This document shows positions 45,011-58,495 of a DNA stretch of 64,000 nucleotides, piece after piece. Origin of the DNA: Paraphaeosphaeria minitans (lineage: Eukaryota; Ascomycota; Dothideomycetes; Pleosporales; Didymosphaeriaceae); assembly GCA_015832175.1 (NCBI GenBank), contig WJXW01000005.1, positions 930,001-994,000 of the forward strand, read 5' to 3'. Position 1 is the first letter of the stretch; each line of letters opens with the position of its first letter. The position numbers and the translations under genes were made by a program. The notes below the pieces were generated by a model, which did not search any database, was not told where the DNA came from, and saw nothing but the letters and a program-made list of their open reading frames with translations.

Positions 45011-47614
45011 ATGACGACTGCCGTGGCTATACAGCCGGCCATGCCGCGCCCGACTCCTGTGCCCATTGCCGCTGCCCGTCCCAAGAAGCAGCACAAGCCG
45101 TCGCCTGGCAGAGAGAACCACGTCGTGGCCAAGCCTGGCTCGTCGACAGTGGGCCCCGTCGCCAACATCCGCACGCGAAGAGAGCGGCCCTGTGACGCCT
45201 GCCGCCGGAGGAAAAGTCGGTGCGTAGACCCAGCCTGTGCAAAGTTCGCCCTGTGCCTTGCCCCAAAGCAAACGCGCTGAATCCTGTATGAACGCACACT
45301 GACTTGGTGTCCGTACCGTAGGTGTGTGATACACGAGGGCGCCGTGCTGTGCGTGCTGTGCGACTTCCACAAGCAGGAGTGCACCTTTGTGCAGAGTCCG
45401 CTTCCGCGGAAGAGGAAGGTCGTCGACGGCGAAAAGAAGGACTCGCCCAGTGCTCAGAAGAAGAGGTATGTGTGAATCCAAAAGGTCCGGCTCCGCACGC
45501 GCACCCACGTCGCACATGGAACCGGCGGCGGTGGAATGTCTGATGTCTGGATCGATGTCTGGATTGATGTCTGGATCGCTGTCTGGATTGATGTCTGGAT
45601 CGATGTCTGGATTGATGTCTGGATCGATGTCTGGATCGATGTCTGGATGGAGATCTGCATTGATATCTGCATTGATATCTGGATGAACATCTGCATTGGA
45701 AACGGTTCACCATCTCCGCCATCGCCTGCCTTATCGCCGAGGCCCCCGCTAACAGGAAGCTAGCAAGCCGGTTGATGCAGAGCCGCCCCCACTAGCGCTG
45801 CCGACGCCCACGATAACTGCCACCGCGCCAAGTCCACCGCATCAGTCCCCATTGGACAGCGTGCATATCCCCCATCTAGGAGAGACACTTGGTCTGCAGC
45901 GACGTCAGCACAGTAGATATATTGGCCTGAGTTCTCCCTTTGACTCCCTACTCGTCGGCCTTTCCCACTTTGATGCCCGCAACGAATCTCTTACAGACCT
46001 CGGTACTTTGAGAAGAGTCAATGATCATGAATGTTTCATCATGTTGCCTGATGAGAATACCCATGAGTACGTCGATGAGGGGGAGACTTTGGCCCAGGTC
46101 GAGCGATGTGTTGGCGGTCACGGTCCCGCTCTGCTTGAGCTGTACTTCCGCATAGTTCACCCCAGCTTCCCAATTCTCCAGAAACACCTCTTCATCGGGC
46201 GGTATCGGAACGGCGATCGTTCATTTACGCCTGCTCTCATTGCTGGCATGTACATACTGGCTCTCAACTGGTGGTCATTGGATTCCAGGCTGGCGCATCT
46301 TCCCAAGCCAGACACTGCTCGCTTGGAAGCGATAGCCATGAGTTCGTTGTCAAGGTCCATGGAGAAGCCCAAGTTGTCGACTGTTCAGGCTGGCCTGCTG
46401 TTGTTGCAGCGTCCGGAAGCGGACAACTGGAGCCTAACGACACAGCTGGTCGCTATCGGCCAAGAGCTTGGTCTGCATCTGGACTGCTCCGGATGGTCGA
46501 TTCCTAAGTGGGAAGGTGGTCTGAGAAAACGTATCGCGTGGGCGTTGTACATGCAGGACAAGTGGAGTTCGCTTATCCATGGTCGACCGTCGCACATCTT
46601 CGGCGCCAACTGGGCTGTTCAGCCGATCACGGATGAAGACTTCAAGGAAGAGGGTGATGGTTACGAAACCCGGGCTGAAGAAAACGAAGACAGCCAAGAG
46701 GAAATACTACGTGGTCAGACTCTGTTCGCGCAGATGATTGGTCTAACACAGATCATGGCCGAGGTGATGGACACTTTCTATACGCAAGTCGCGATCCAGG
46801 ACTTTAAGCATGCCGGTAAGAACTCGACACAGTTGATTCTCCAGCGCGCGAAGCCTGTGCAGATTAAACTGCGGCAATGGCACGAGAGGCTCCCAGCCGA
46901 CGTGAAGATGAATGCGGCGACCAAGAGCAAGTTCTCTTCACTGGGTACGTCAGCGCAAGTCCACGTAAAGCTATTTCCATTTCGCTCACACATGCAGGTT
47001 ATTTGCACCTCGCCTACTTCGCCACCGAGATTACGCTCCATCGGCGCATCGTGCAATCACTTGCCCCAGATCACGACCCTTACAGTCTCTTCATGATCCG
47101 CAACGCGGCCAAGACGCGTCTCATCTCCGCCATGGATTTCGTTAACCGCTTGCGCCCCGAACACCTCCAGTCTTTCTGGTATTTCGCGTCTAAGATCAAT
47201 TTCACGCTCATCGGCACTTTCGGCTCGCTCCTTTGGGTAACTGCTCCCGCGCAGGAAGAGGCAGAGTTCTACAAGACGCGCTTGCGCGAGTATCGCTGGA
47301 CACTCAGCGTGAGCAGCAACCGCGCGCAATTTCTCGACTACGCCGTTAGCATGCTGGACGCTAGTCGCGCCATGCTGAACAACTTGGCAGAGAAGCCATC
47401 GCTTGCGCAACAGATCAGCAGCGCGGGTGTACCTGCTGCGCCGAAGAGGAATACGGTCGGAATGGGGTTCCGGCAGAACAACGGGGACGGGAGTCCAATG
47501 GAAGGCCAGATGTATGGCTCGCCAGGGCTGCGACGGATGCACAGCGGCGAGAGCTTCCACGGCTTCGACAGCGGGGCCAATTCCCTCGACGGCAGTGTGG
47601 AGGACGACGCGTAA
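45011..47614 (+). CDS. tamA: Zn2Cys6 transcription factor, TamA/DAL81-like
   Basis: Four exons are inferred: 45011-45219, 45322-45465, 45764-46944 and 46998-47614, encoding 716 residues. The zinc cluster is completed by the first splice: C61-DA-C64-RRRKSR-C71, then C80-VL-C83 and C90. FVQSPLPRKRKV follows directly. This block, ETLGLQRRQHSRYIGLSSPF, TLRRVNDHECFIMLPDE and YFRIVHPSFPILQK together match the TamA/DAL81 family, co-activators of nitrogen-source catabolic genes in Aspergillus and yeast. The fungal-specific regulatory domain covers about residues 230-600. The C-terminus is Gly/Ser/Asn-rich. Intron 2 (45466-45763, 298 bp) is unusually long because it carries a minisatellite. Assignment to TamA is by recalled motif similarity, not by a search. 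Confidence 0.87.
45541..45695 (+). repeat. 12-bp minisatellite inside intron 2 of the TamA-like gene
   Basis: About thirteen copies of a GATGTCTGGATC/GATGTCTGGATT unit run head to tail. The first nine are near perfect. The last four drift (GAGATCTGCATT, GATATCTGCATT and similar). Because the unit is a multiple of three, both strands stay open, giving false repeat proteins (VWID/TSIQ). Confidence 0.95.
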
Positions 47615-50600
47615 CGAAGCCTGCGCGGTGGGCGCGCCTCCTCCCGTGTTGACTACTATCATACGTGTATGAACGTACATTGGTAACAAGTCAGCGGGGA
47701 TGTTCACAGGACCTGTGGTAATCCGCCTTGTCGGACGATGACTTTTTTTTTTTTTTTTTGGTCGGCCACTGTGATTGTCAAACGATGGCTTTTACGACTT
47801 TATGTCTTTTTTTTTTTCCTGCGAGTTACCGGCGTTTAGATACCTACCTTAGATTTCCTTTTCGGGACGGCCCCACGCGCGCTGCGCTGGCCACGGGGCG
47901 TTTCTGCGTGTTGCGTGTTGCATGTTGTGCATACGGTTTGGGGTCCAGGGGCACGGTGGAAAGGGATGCAACGGGGAACTTTCAGCGCGGATACCCCGCT
48001 CACGCGTGGATGAGCATGGCTTGGGGGGAGGGGGGCACCATGGGACGCTCAGCGTCTACACATACGAACGGGAATGCCATACTATATATACTTCCGCCAT
48101 GATCAATATGTTGTGTTTATGATGTGCTCTTGCGCGAGACACGGTGCCAGAATGAACGGTGACAGGCTGGGGGATATTTGGGTATTGCACAATGCGGGAA
48201 TGCGGCACGTGGAGTGGGAAGGGATGGGGGGCTGGATTGGGATTGGCGCGGATGGCGAGAGGGCTGCGTGGTATGGCGCATACCTACCGTGTCTCGGGAT
48301 GTGGCTGGAATTTGGAGCTGGGAAAGGGACGGGACGGGATGGGATGGAGAGGATGCGTATATAAGGCGGCTTTGCGGTTGCGCTGAGGGGGGGTTCTTCA
48401 CGGGGCTGCTTTCCCCCTCCCCCGAGACTAAAAAAGAAAAGAAAAAGAAGAAAAAAAAAAAAAACTGAGGACGGGGAAAATTCAAACCTGCGTTTTTTGG
48501 GGTACGTGGGTTTGGAAAAACTCGCGGATGGAACGACGACGGCGGAGAAGAAGAAGAAGAAGAAAAACTACCTATGGGCGTGGAGGTGGCGTTGCAAAAG
48601 TCGGCTTGGTCGGGTCGGGTCGGGTCGTTGTCGTACCTGCTTCCATCATGAGGAATCGCACAAAGGCATCAGCATCACATCAGACCATTTTGGGCATCAT
48701 GGCGTGGAGGTTTCGACAGCTTCTGAAAATATATATATTAGGACACTGTGATGGGTGGAGAGAGAAAAGGGGGGGGGAAAGACTAGAGATTACTTGACTG
48801 CATGCGATGGCTTGGAGGATCGGGGATCGGTCGGGGAGGTGAAACGAGCGAACGTTCAAGACCATGGGCGTGGGCGTGGAGACGACCGCTTTCGAAACCA
48901 AAAAAAATAAAGAAAAAAAAAAAGTCCGAAGAAGCGGCATGTGCGCAAAAATATCGGAAAGCTACTCTCCAACGTGCCCGTTCTGGTTGGTTCGCTGACA
49001 GAGTCGAATCCATCCACAGTAGGGGTTCATGGGCCAGGACGTCGAGTGGGCATGTTGGCCTCAGGCGATAGAGCTGGTTCAAAATCCTTCATCCCTGACC
49101 CCATGTGCGAATCGTGCCCTTGGTCTGAGCAGATGTGATGAGCTATCATATGCAGCGGGGGCAATGGAGATGCGACGGACCGCATCTACAAATGGGTCTT
49201 GCAACAAACCGGCACAACGCTATTATTCCATCATGCGGTGCTCTGCGCTGGACTGAAAAGGACGATGAGTGCGTGCTATGTGCCGCGGGGAGCCCAGGAC
49301 TAAAAGCAAAGCAGAAAAGAACACGCTGAGCTGGAGATAGGTGTGCGACTCAAAGACGAGATTGTAGTGAGCAGGGGCACTGAGAGACTCAAATACCCCA
49401 GTCGTGATCACGCAACATGTCGTGCTGATTCGAAAATCGTCCAACACCGGCGTCTTGTGCTGTCCGGTGCCACTGTCTGGAAACAGATTCAACGTCCACG
49501 CTCGGAAAAAAAAAAGAAGATCATATACTTAATGTGCGTGCGAAAAGAGTCGCTGCGCGCACACATGAAGCTGGTATTGGCTCCAATTCCATATACTACA
49601 TGCTGTACATGGTACCTGCAGACTTGGTGGCTTTTCGACAAGGTGGCTGTACGCGGAGGCATGGTTTCTGTGTGAAAAGGCCACGGCACACAGGCTATCT
49701 GCACTGACTGGAGGTCTCCCTCATTGGAAGTGCGTGAATGGACGATCTTTTTTGTTTGGCATGGAGAATACTGTTCTAGACCAATCCGTTCATAACATGG
49801 TCACAGATCTGAAGCCTTTGTATCTATGTGCTTGCGGTGGCGGTGGAGGTAGTGTTCGCATCGCACAGAAATCTTCCAACTCGCAGTTAAAGATTCATTA
49901 AAGCAGATGATATGCTTCACGCCATGTGAGGTACAAAAAAAAAAGGTCGCGCAGGTCACGACATAGGTGCGGCTAAACTTTAACTTTTGAAAATGAGCAG
50001 CATTGGATCATGGTGATGACGATGATGCAAAGCATTGAATGGAAGCTGGGAAAACATGTCGAAGTGCAAAAGATCTGACGTACCTGGCTCCGTGTCGGAA
50101 GGTCATGGCCAGACTTGCCAAATTTGATCGCTCGACGAGAAAGCGTGGAAATGAGACGAAAGTAGATTCTGGTTATTGCGAATCAACCCAATATCAATTT
50201 ATATACTGATTTGAACAGTGGAATACTCAGTAAGTAGAGACAGAGAGAGAGAGAGAGAACCGAGTCTCAATGCGAACTGTTTACGCGTAGCTGTTCATGT
50301 CTTGAAGAAAATTAAGAAAATGGTTGTTACAAGAAGCAACTCGTGGAAGCCCACGACGATGCTACTTGCTCCGTAACATCCAGGTTGCTCACATCAATAA
50401 TACTTTTGCCCCCCCTAGTCCCTGGATTCATTTTGAAAGTGCTACTGGAGCCTGATTCACTGGCACTCAGGATCGCAGACCCCACAGGTCATCAAGGCTT
50501 CTGTGATACGACATGGCAGTCTGTCAACCCAATCGTCGCCGTCCCTGGATCCTGAATACAACTCTACCAATCCCGATCATTCCACGATGCGTAGTCGAGT

Positions 50601-52596
50601 TTCTGCGTTTGAAAAAAGAGGAAGGCCCTCAAGTACGAGGGCTCAGAGTTTCCAATATCCTCGAATTGCCCCGGGACTTTTTAATGCGTTTCCGTGGATT
50701 CAGGATCAAAAAATCAAAGTACCGCAATTGAGAACGACTTTGTCAGCTTTGGAATCAGGGAGACGGCTGAGGGCGCTCAAGACCAGTCTCTTTGCGAGTG
50801 CGCTATAGCCATCGACGCAAATCACCTCTCCCTCGGGGTGTTGCTCGTTCACACCTTGCAAAACCTCTCAAATCGTGCGTGAAGACGTACACAAGCCTCG
50901 CAATTTTGCGTATTCCAATCACTCATGTTAACTATCGCCATATTAAGGGAGGTTTTGGAGACTGCGCCATTATTTTCAATCGACTGCAAGACGTACGAGA
51001 AAACATTGACACTTCTCTCTGTTTTGGCTCCCTTTATCGTCGCCACAGGCCTGTAGAGTGTGTATCGAATTCTTCTCGGTACCCATTCCACCATATCCCG
51101 AATACTTTTTCTTCAAGGCTCAAAGCGTCTAGTCACCAGCTAACACCGCTCATCAATTCTCGAACAAGTCCGTCATCAAGTCCCAATCTCATGCAATCCC
51201 ATCATATGCCAATCTGCTAGTGATACATTTGCATGCCAATACCGTGAAGTAGTACTAATCCGCCATTGCCCTTATCAATAGTAAACGTGTCCATCGCAGA
51301 ACATCTTCATATTCCTACGATCAAAGACGCGCGTTACCACAGCGCGAGCGCATGTGTTCGCCTGAGGATGGCGCCACTCCACCACCCAGCTCCTTGTGCT
51401 TTGAGCTTTCACGAAGAAAACCGCCATGTAAGATCTTGTTTTATGTGAACGTATTCGGGAGATACCTTTTAAGATGACTAATCCTTGTACATCAACTACC
51501 TTGATCTATGCGATGTCAACACAGGACATGATAGTTCCCAAACTTTCACATCTAGCGAACCGTGACTGGTCGTGTTAGATATATATCAGATCCACCTGTC
51601 ACTGCCACAACGCAGCACATTTCCACGAACCATGTCCCACGGTCCAATCATGATATCAGCCAAACCGGGCTTTTGGTATACGCTGCTTAAAGCCCTGCAC
51701 GTCGAGGGTAAACAAACTGCAACTCATTTACGTATATGAAGTTGGTGAGACAACATAGCGGCTAGCCACACCTACCTACCACGCCCGTTACAGCTCCGAA
51801 AACTTCCACATAAACACAATCACAAGCAGAAATCGGATTCGCAATCAACGCGAAAAAAAAAGGTCTCGTTCCCTATCCTAATACCATACCCTCACCGCCA
51901 GTTTCATCTGGAACTTCCTCTGCCTCCCCCTCTTCCTCCCCCTTCCCACCTCATACCTAAAACCAATTTCGCAAACCAGCCAGAAATTCAAAAGAAAAAG
52001 CGAGTGGAGTCAGAAAGCTGGAAAAGCGAGTGACAATATGATGCAACCCGACGAGCGAACCGTTCCTTAGCCCAATTCCCCCGGGTATACAGCAAGCAAA
52101 GCAGCAAAACAACGCAAAGCACAAGCGAATGACATGTGTGACCGCCCCATTCCCATCCCGCTCTGACAAAAGAAAAATCCAGCGCGCATACGCATTTGCA
52201 TAGGAAAGAATGTGAACGCCAGGGAAATATATCACAAGCCTGGCGGTATCACAAGCCTGGCGGCCAGGCTTTGAAGCGAAGTGTAATTTCGAGATTCAAA
52301 ACCGACATCTGCTTGCTCGGTAATTATGCACATGCCGTTGTGAACAAATCAACTCGCTTTGGGGGCGCTGCAGTGTAAATGCAAGAGCGTCGAGCGAACC
52401 AACCCAAGGCACCCAACAGAACAGAACATAAGACAAAACATAGTCAGAACATGTTTCCTAGCTGCACTAGCTTTAGGAACACCCCAACACCGCGCTCGGA
52501 ACAGGAAGGTAACAAGTAAAGGGAACAAATTGGGTAAGAGAGGTACTCGGCAGGTACAACAATTTATCGCAGACGAAGATCGGACACAGGACGTGT
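47615..52596. other. 5-kb gene-free stretch between convergent genes
   Basis: This separates the 3' ends of the TamA-like and Rim15-like genes. It holds homopolymer runs (17 T at 47743-47759, 11 T at 47807-47817, A-rich runs near 48430-48465, 48895-48922 and 49506-49515), a GA repeat at about 50239-50258, and only short frames. No RNA gene, terminal repeat or transposase is recognised. It could hold long 3' UTRs, a non-coding RNA or a decayed element. Confidence 0.55.
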
Positions 52597-55500
52597 CTAG
52601 AGACAGGGCGGCGTGTTGGCACGCGGGGTAGGGTCGGGATCCCGTTCCTCTCCCTGCCTCTGGTTCGGTTTCGGGGTTTCTATGTCGATCTCTATCTCTT
52701 CGACTTTGTGTCCGGGCGCACGCGGGAAGATTTCAGGCGGTGTAAGCGTGGCTGTAGGGAAATGAGACGCGTCTTCGCGCTCTTCGGCAGTGCGATCTTC
52801 TGATATGGCTGGAGGCGGGGAAGATGTCAGTAGCGATTCATCTATTGGGATGTTCTCCACGGAGATGACGCTACCCCTGCTATTCGTTCGCATCATCTCG
52901 ATACCGAGCTTCGAAGATGATTTTGGTCGCGATTTGGGACTCTTCGCGCGGACGTTGACGTTGCCCAACTCGTCATCTTCGTCGTCGCCTGATTCAGCGG
53001 ACTCGTGCTTGCGTGTCCCAATAACGCGTCGTTTAGCCCCAACTAGCTCAGCGGAGGGTTGACGTCGGATCGTCGGATCTTCCATAGCAGCCGCAGCAGC
53101 AGATGCGAGGTCATGCGGAACTGCCAGTTTCTGCCCCGCGAGGGGATCGACATTAGCAGCATCGTCGGAAATGCCTAAGCCACTCATTTCTCGAGCTAAA
53201 TCACGCCCGCGCCAATCGTCAGTGTTGTGACGCGCAATTACGACAGGTATGTCGTCTCCCGTTCGACTGTCGTTGTCGCCGAAAAAGCTCGAGCTGATCG
53301 AGTCCTCGCGGCTAGACCCGCGGTAGCTACCCGAGGGGACTGGCGGGAAGCTCGAAGCGTTGGAGGTAGGACTGCCCTCTTGTCGAGACGACTCTTGGCG
53401 AAGGCTGGAAGGCGTCATGGATGGAGAATTGATGGATGCAGAAGTCCAATTCGGTGGGGGAGCCTTCCACTGGCAGAGTTTCCCTAGGGTGTCTGACAGT
53501 TTTGCGATCGTAGGAGGCTTTTGAATGAGCGCATCGAAATGGTGTGGAGCTGACAGCTCCTTGAGATAACCGGTCACTGCGACGATAGGAGTGTTGGAAT
53601 TGGCGTTCTTCGTATCCCTAATCATGCGTGCCACGTCTGCACCATTGACTTGAGGCAACTTGAACTCCATCATGATGATATCAAATTTCACCTCGCCCAT
53701 AGCATAGCGAACAGCTTCCGAACCATTCGTGACGGTGAGAGTGCGGCATCGCAGTTTTTCGAGGAGCTTCTCCATGACCAAGCGTGAGACAGGATGGTCT
53801 TCGCACACTAACACATCCAGTGGTCGGAACGTCGGCCCATCTGCGAGTGATATTTGAGACAAGCGCCGAGAGCTTTGTCTTCGCCTTTGTACACGGAGAA
53901 GGGCTTTGGCACGAGTGTCCTCTGTGTCGGATGATGAAGGCGAGACATCCAGCACTTGGCTTCTGCGTTTGTGGTGACTAGGGAGTAAATTTTGGACTAG
54001 ATCTCCTTCTTGAGAGCCAATAGTCTGTGATCGTGTGCGAGGGGAAGGAACGCTTGTCTGTCCAAACGAGCTTTGACGTTGACCCGAACCACCTTTTTCG
54101 GATAACGATGCTGACATACCAGAGGGTATTTTTACCAGCTTGATAGGTGATATAGCCTCAGGAGAGGGACGCAAACCGGATGACAGGCGCGGACCTTCGA
54201 AGAAGCTGCCAGGCTGGAGGGAAGTTGGATTGCTGATTGAATGCGATAACGTTGATGAGCTGCTGGCTGAAGTCTTACGTCGCTCGTGATGTTGACCAGT
54301 GCTGAATTGCACCAGAAGCGGAGACGAAGGCTGAGAAGCCCGACTTGGGGAAGAGTTGGGGCCGCTAATAGATGGCGATGAAGGACGGCCCGTGGGTTTG
54401 TTAGATGATAGCGTACGTTTGAGTTGGCCAGGGACCATTGGACTCGACTCTAGAGATGGTGATGGTGAAGTCGCGCCTGGAGATTGCACTGCAGAGCTTG
54501 GCTTGCTCTGCGACTGCATTGCTTCAGCGCGTAGCTTCTGGATGACGTCCTTGTTCGCTTTTTCTAGCACTGGAAGATTCTTGTAGCTGAAATTACCAAA
54601 GTCATCAGTGACCATAGGTTCACTAAGCCTTCTCGACCTGCCTTCGCGGACATGGGCAGGTATGTGTAGAGGGATAAGGCCACGTTTCATTGTAGTCACA
54701 CTGACCTGCGAGCGAACGCGGGACAAAGCGTCGTGGGGTCGGTCTGGATAATCCTGACTAGGTGTACCTGCTGGAGAAGCGCTGTTGTCTTCGAATTCTG
54801 GTGCGAAGTTCGCCATGGCAGCCCCTCTGGTGTCGAAGTACTCGGTGTCCTCAGGATTCTCGGGTGCTGGGATGAAAGATGCCTCGTCATCGCGAAGGCT
54901 CTCCCAGTTTACGTCTGCAAACCACGGGTGATTGCGGATCTCTTCACCACCACTGGCAAATTTATCTTCCATGTTGGCACCAAGTCGCCTAGCGGGATCA
55001 ATGCATAAGAGACGGTTCATGAGGTCTTTAGCTTCGTCAGATATTCCGTAGTCCTCGTCATTCTCCGGCCAATCAATCCTGCGAGCTAGGATGTTCGAGA
55101 AGACTTCATCAGGTGTTTCAGCATGGAACGGAGGGTAGCCGTAGAGACACTCAAACAGAATACAACCAAGAGACCACCAATCGCTGACCTCATCTTGACC
55201 ACTGCCGGCGATCGTCTCAGGCGCCAGATAGTCAGGAGTACCGACAAACCGACGGTTGTTATCCTCGGGATCGAAGAGAGCCATAGGCGGAGGCGGCATA
55301 ACCGAAGGCAGCGGCGGCGTATTGTTCAGAGCAGCAGCCGAATAGCTGATCGTATGGGCCAAGGGGTACAGATCCGGGGAACCTTCGTCACTGTACGCCT
55401 CTTCCTCAATTGGCGACCGTCGCGACTGACCGTGGTCCTCCATGATAGAAAAGCGGCGAAACATTGCCTGTAATGCGTCGCTGTCTCCGCTATCACTCCT

Positions 55501-58430
55501 GTTTCCCGAAGTCCTTCTTGACGGATCACGGGGTGCTGCCTCGCGATTCAAACTGAAATAAGATGGCTGGCCAAGATCTCCTGCTAGCGCTGGTATCATG
55601 CTCGGCGTCTGCGATGGAGATGGGTTCAGATCGAACGATGCAGAACGCGAAGAGCCTATGGAGACAGCGCGATGGAAAGGCCCGGATTTCAATAGATCTG
55701 GGACCGGCTCAGCGGACTTGCTGGTGAGAGCTCTCTTCTGACGACCGATCAAACCCATGCGCGAGAGACCAAAGTCAGTCAGCTTTAGGTGGCCTTTCTG
55801 GTCTATGAGTAGGTTATCTGGCTTCAAGTCGCGATGAACAATGCTACGACTGTGAAGATGCTCAACACCAAGAACGACTTCTGCCAGATACTTCTTGGCC
55901 CAGTCCTCAGGAAGTGAGCCAAGAACTTTAATCAACGAAGCACAGTCGCCGCCGTTGAGGTACTCCATGACGAGGTACAGATAGTCCTTGCTGGAGAAGG
56001 TCCAATAAAGCTTGGCAACGAAATCACTTTCGCCCTGCCACATCATGATGGCCCTTTCCGCCTTGACGTTGGTGATTTGATTTTTCGCAACCATGTCAGC
56101 CTTCTTCAGCACCTTGATTGCGTAGTACTCTCCAGTCGACTTCTTCTTGGCGAGATAGACGCTGCCGAAAGCTCCCTTACTGATGGGCTTGACAATCTCG
56201 AAATCCTTGATTGAAGGCGGTACTGCACGTGGCTGTGGCTGACTGACGGGCGCTAGTCGAGGGGAGATCGCTCGGGGACCATCGGACCCAGCGGCCGATG
56301 ATTGTCGACGGTGATGATGAATTGGTGCTATAGCAGGCGAAGAGAACTCCGTTGTGGTCAATACAGGCGACATTATTGGGGACTGCAAGGCTTCTACCCC
56401 ATTGGGTAAACGCGGTTTGCTCATACGAAGTGGCGACGAAGGAGTGACCAATTGCCGTGCTGGGGAATGCTGTCGGCTGTTCGACATGACTGAAGGTAGG
56501 ATGAGGCTTTTGCGTTTCCGCTCTCTCGAGCTTGCAATTCTACTTAGACCAAGCTCGGACGAGGGAGACTCCGCGCGTCTAGGACCTGACAGCACCGAGG
56601 ATCTCATGCTGCTGTCACTTTCCGCACCGGCATCGCTTTCGAAATGCATAGACTGTCTCTTGCTCTGGGTGGGTATAGCGATTGCTCCGGCATGCGACCG
56701 CGGTGTTTGGGCACCTCCATAAGGGCTGCTTGACCTGGTCGACCCAGCTACTGACGACTCTCTCCGGCTGAGCCGGGCCGACAAAGACGGATCAGAAGCA
56801 TTGCGCAGAGCTTGGGCCATTGCTGAAGGTGCATCGAATGAGCCCGGGAAGATTCCTTCCTCGCCTGTAGGAAAATCTGATGCGTCGCGGGCAGCCTCGT
56901 CATCCTGCCGTTGCTCGTCCTCGGATGAGCTATCCTCTCCTGCGGCAATACGAGCGGCCTTGTCCATAGCGGCTTCTATGCACTCTTGAACGAGCAAATC
57001 GAACTCAACCCGGATACGCTCGGAGTACTCGAGGATCCGGCGGTGACGGAAGATGGCATCGATTTTCGCTCTCGCTAACTTGCTCGTATCTTCACAGAGC
57101 ATCTTCAACCCCTCGCAGTGATCAGTTGAACCGGCCGTAGGCGACTGCCATTGCAGGACCTGTGATATACGGTTCTCGGATTGAGGAGACTGGGTACGAA
57201 TCTCAGCTACCGATTGTGATCGCGCGCTGTCCTTGATGGCAGGGGTGTTGATCTCCACGGCAGTATCGCAAAGGTCGAGCACGAGCTCCACGATGCGAGC
57301 CAACGGACGACGTACAGCGAATGACCGTGCACGATGGTGGCCAAACCCAGTTGAGCGCTCCCGTGACCTTGCGGGCGGTGAAGCTGGGGAATTCCGCCCT
57401 GAAGGTGTCCCTGACGATGGCGTCGAAGTGGGCTGAATGATAGCGCCCTTGTACTCGGCAGGCTGCGGTGGCTGGACTAGTTCGCCAGACGTCGCCCTTG
57501 TAGGTCGCGAGTAGGCTTCCAAAGCATCGAGCACCCTGACGATAGCATTCCGATGTTCGGCGAGAGCCTCTTGCGCCATTTGCACGTCCATCTCCGCGCG
57601 GTGCTCCTGCAGGCACAGGTCGGTGTGCTTCTCGAACCACCATGGGGTGATCTGGCGCTCACAAATGCGGCAAAGGACAGGTAGAGGCGGTGGGTGATTG
57701 CCGGGATCATTGGCAGCTGTTTCGGCTAGACCAGTGAGGTAATGTGCGAGCATCTCAGCGCCGACTCCGAGCGACTCCACCAACACTTCTGGAAGGTCAA
57801 TGGTTACCTCGCGAATGACGGCAGGTCGGATCATCCACATGGTCTGGGCACATTAGCAGGGTGAGAGTGGAGAGGCAAGGTGTCACTCACATGGCTCTCT
57901 TCGCCCGTCGTCCGGTCGTAGACCATGATGCCTTGGGCCTCGAGATTGATAATCTGCTCTTCCTCCTCCTCGCTTGGTGGGGTCTCGAGGGCACATTCTT
58001 GCTGCTGCTCGGACACAGGCTGCCTGCAACGCTTCCGTCTCAATAGCGAAAGAGGCCCTAAACGCATGGGAAAGCGCGTGATGTGGCTACGGGAGTCGTC
58101 TTGCTTGATGGATTCCACCGTCTCGGCAAACTGGTTGGGGTTGTCGAGCAGCAGGTCGGCGACGGGTTTCCCCACGACGTCCTCGGGGGTGGTGCCGACC
58201 ACGTCTTTCCACGAGGTGCTGACATAGCGTATCTTGCCATCCAAGCCCAAGTCCATGATGACGTTCATGCTGTGCTCGGCAGCCTCCTTGAGGTCCTCGC
58301 GCTCGTTCCGCATGTCCTCGCTGACGGTTCGCTCCATCTGGACGCGTTGCATGAGGTGGGCGGCGGCTTCCTTCTTCAGCGCCGTCACAGCTGGCGGGGC
58401 CAGGGTGGGCGGCTTTGCTTCGTCGGCCAT
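52597..58430 (-). CDS. RIM15: Rim15-type PAS/AGC protein kinase with receiver domain
   Basis: Rim15-type kinases integrate nutrient signals (TORC1, PKA) and drive entry into quiescence and stress responses, in part through endosulfine/PP2A. Two exons are inferred, 58430-57891 and 57843-52597, with a 47-bp intron, giving 1928 residues. A PAS-like region (MDLGLDGKIRYVSTSWKDVV) lies at about 57-130. A Cys/His finger (LCRICERQITPWWFEKH) is near 240. The AGC-type kinase starts at about 725 (ISKGAFGSVYLAKK), with HRDLKPDN near 846 and DFGLSRMG near 869. About 170 residues separate it from GTPDYLAPE near 1046, the split-kinase layout of Rim15/Greatwall. The receiver domain begins LDVLVCEDHPVSR near 1523. 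At its expected phosphosite the sequence is MEFKLP, with Glu1573 instead of Asp. Linkers are Ser/Pro-rich. Confidence 0.93.
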
Positions 58431-58495
58431 TGCAGCCTTCTCTCAAGACAGACAGACAGACAGACAGCAAAACAGACAGAGAGGTGCTTCGGCAG

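Noticed and set aside
44411..45517. 368-residue minus-strand open frame
   Set aside because: It translates the TCCAATCCAG repeat (DWTGL-type repeats) and then runs antisense to exons of the TamA-like gene. The repeat keeps frames open.
45541..45695. Possible CRISPR-like array
   Set aside because: The units are 12 bp with no spacers, in a eukaryotic intron. It is a minisatellite.
45454..45696. Apparent repeat proteins from the 12-bp minisatellite, both strands
   Set aside because: The array lies between a good GTATGT donor and a GCTAAC...CTAG acceptor, and the exons join in frame without it.
47743..47817. Long T-runs as possible retroelement poly(A) tails (reverse strand)
   Set aside because: No reverse-transcriptase-like frame or target-site duplication is visible nearby, so the runs alone do not support an element.
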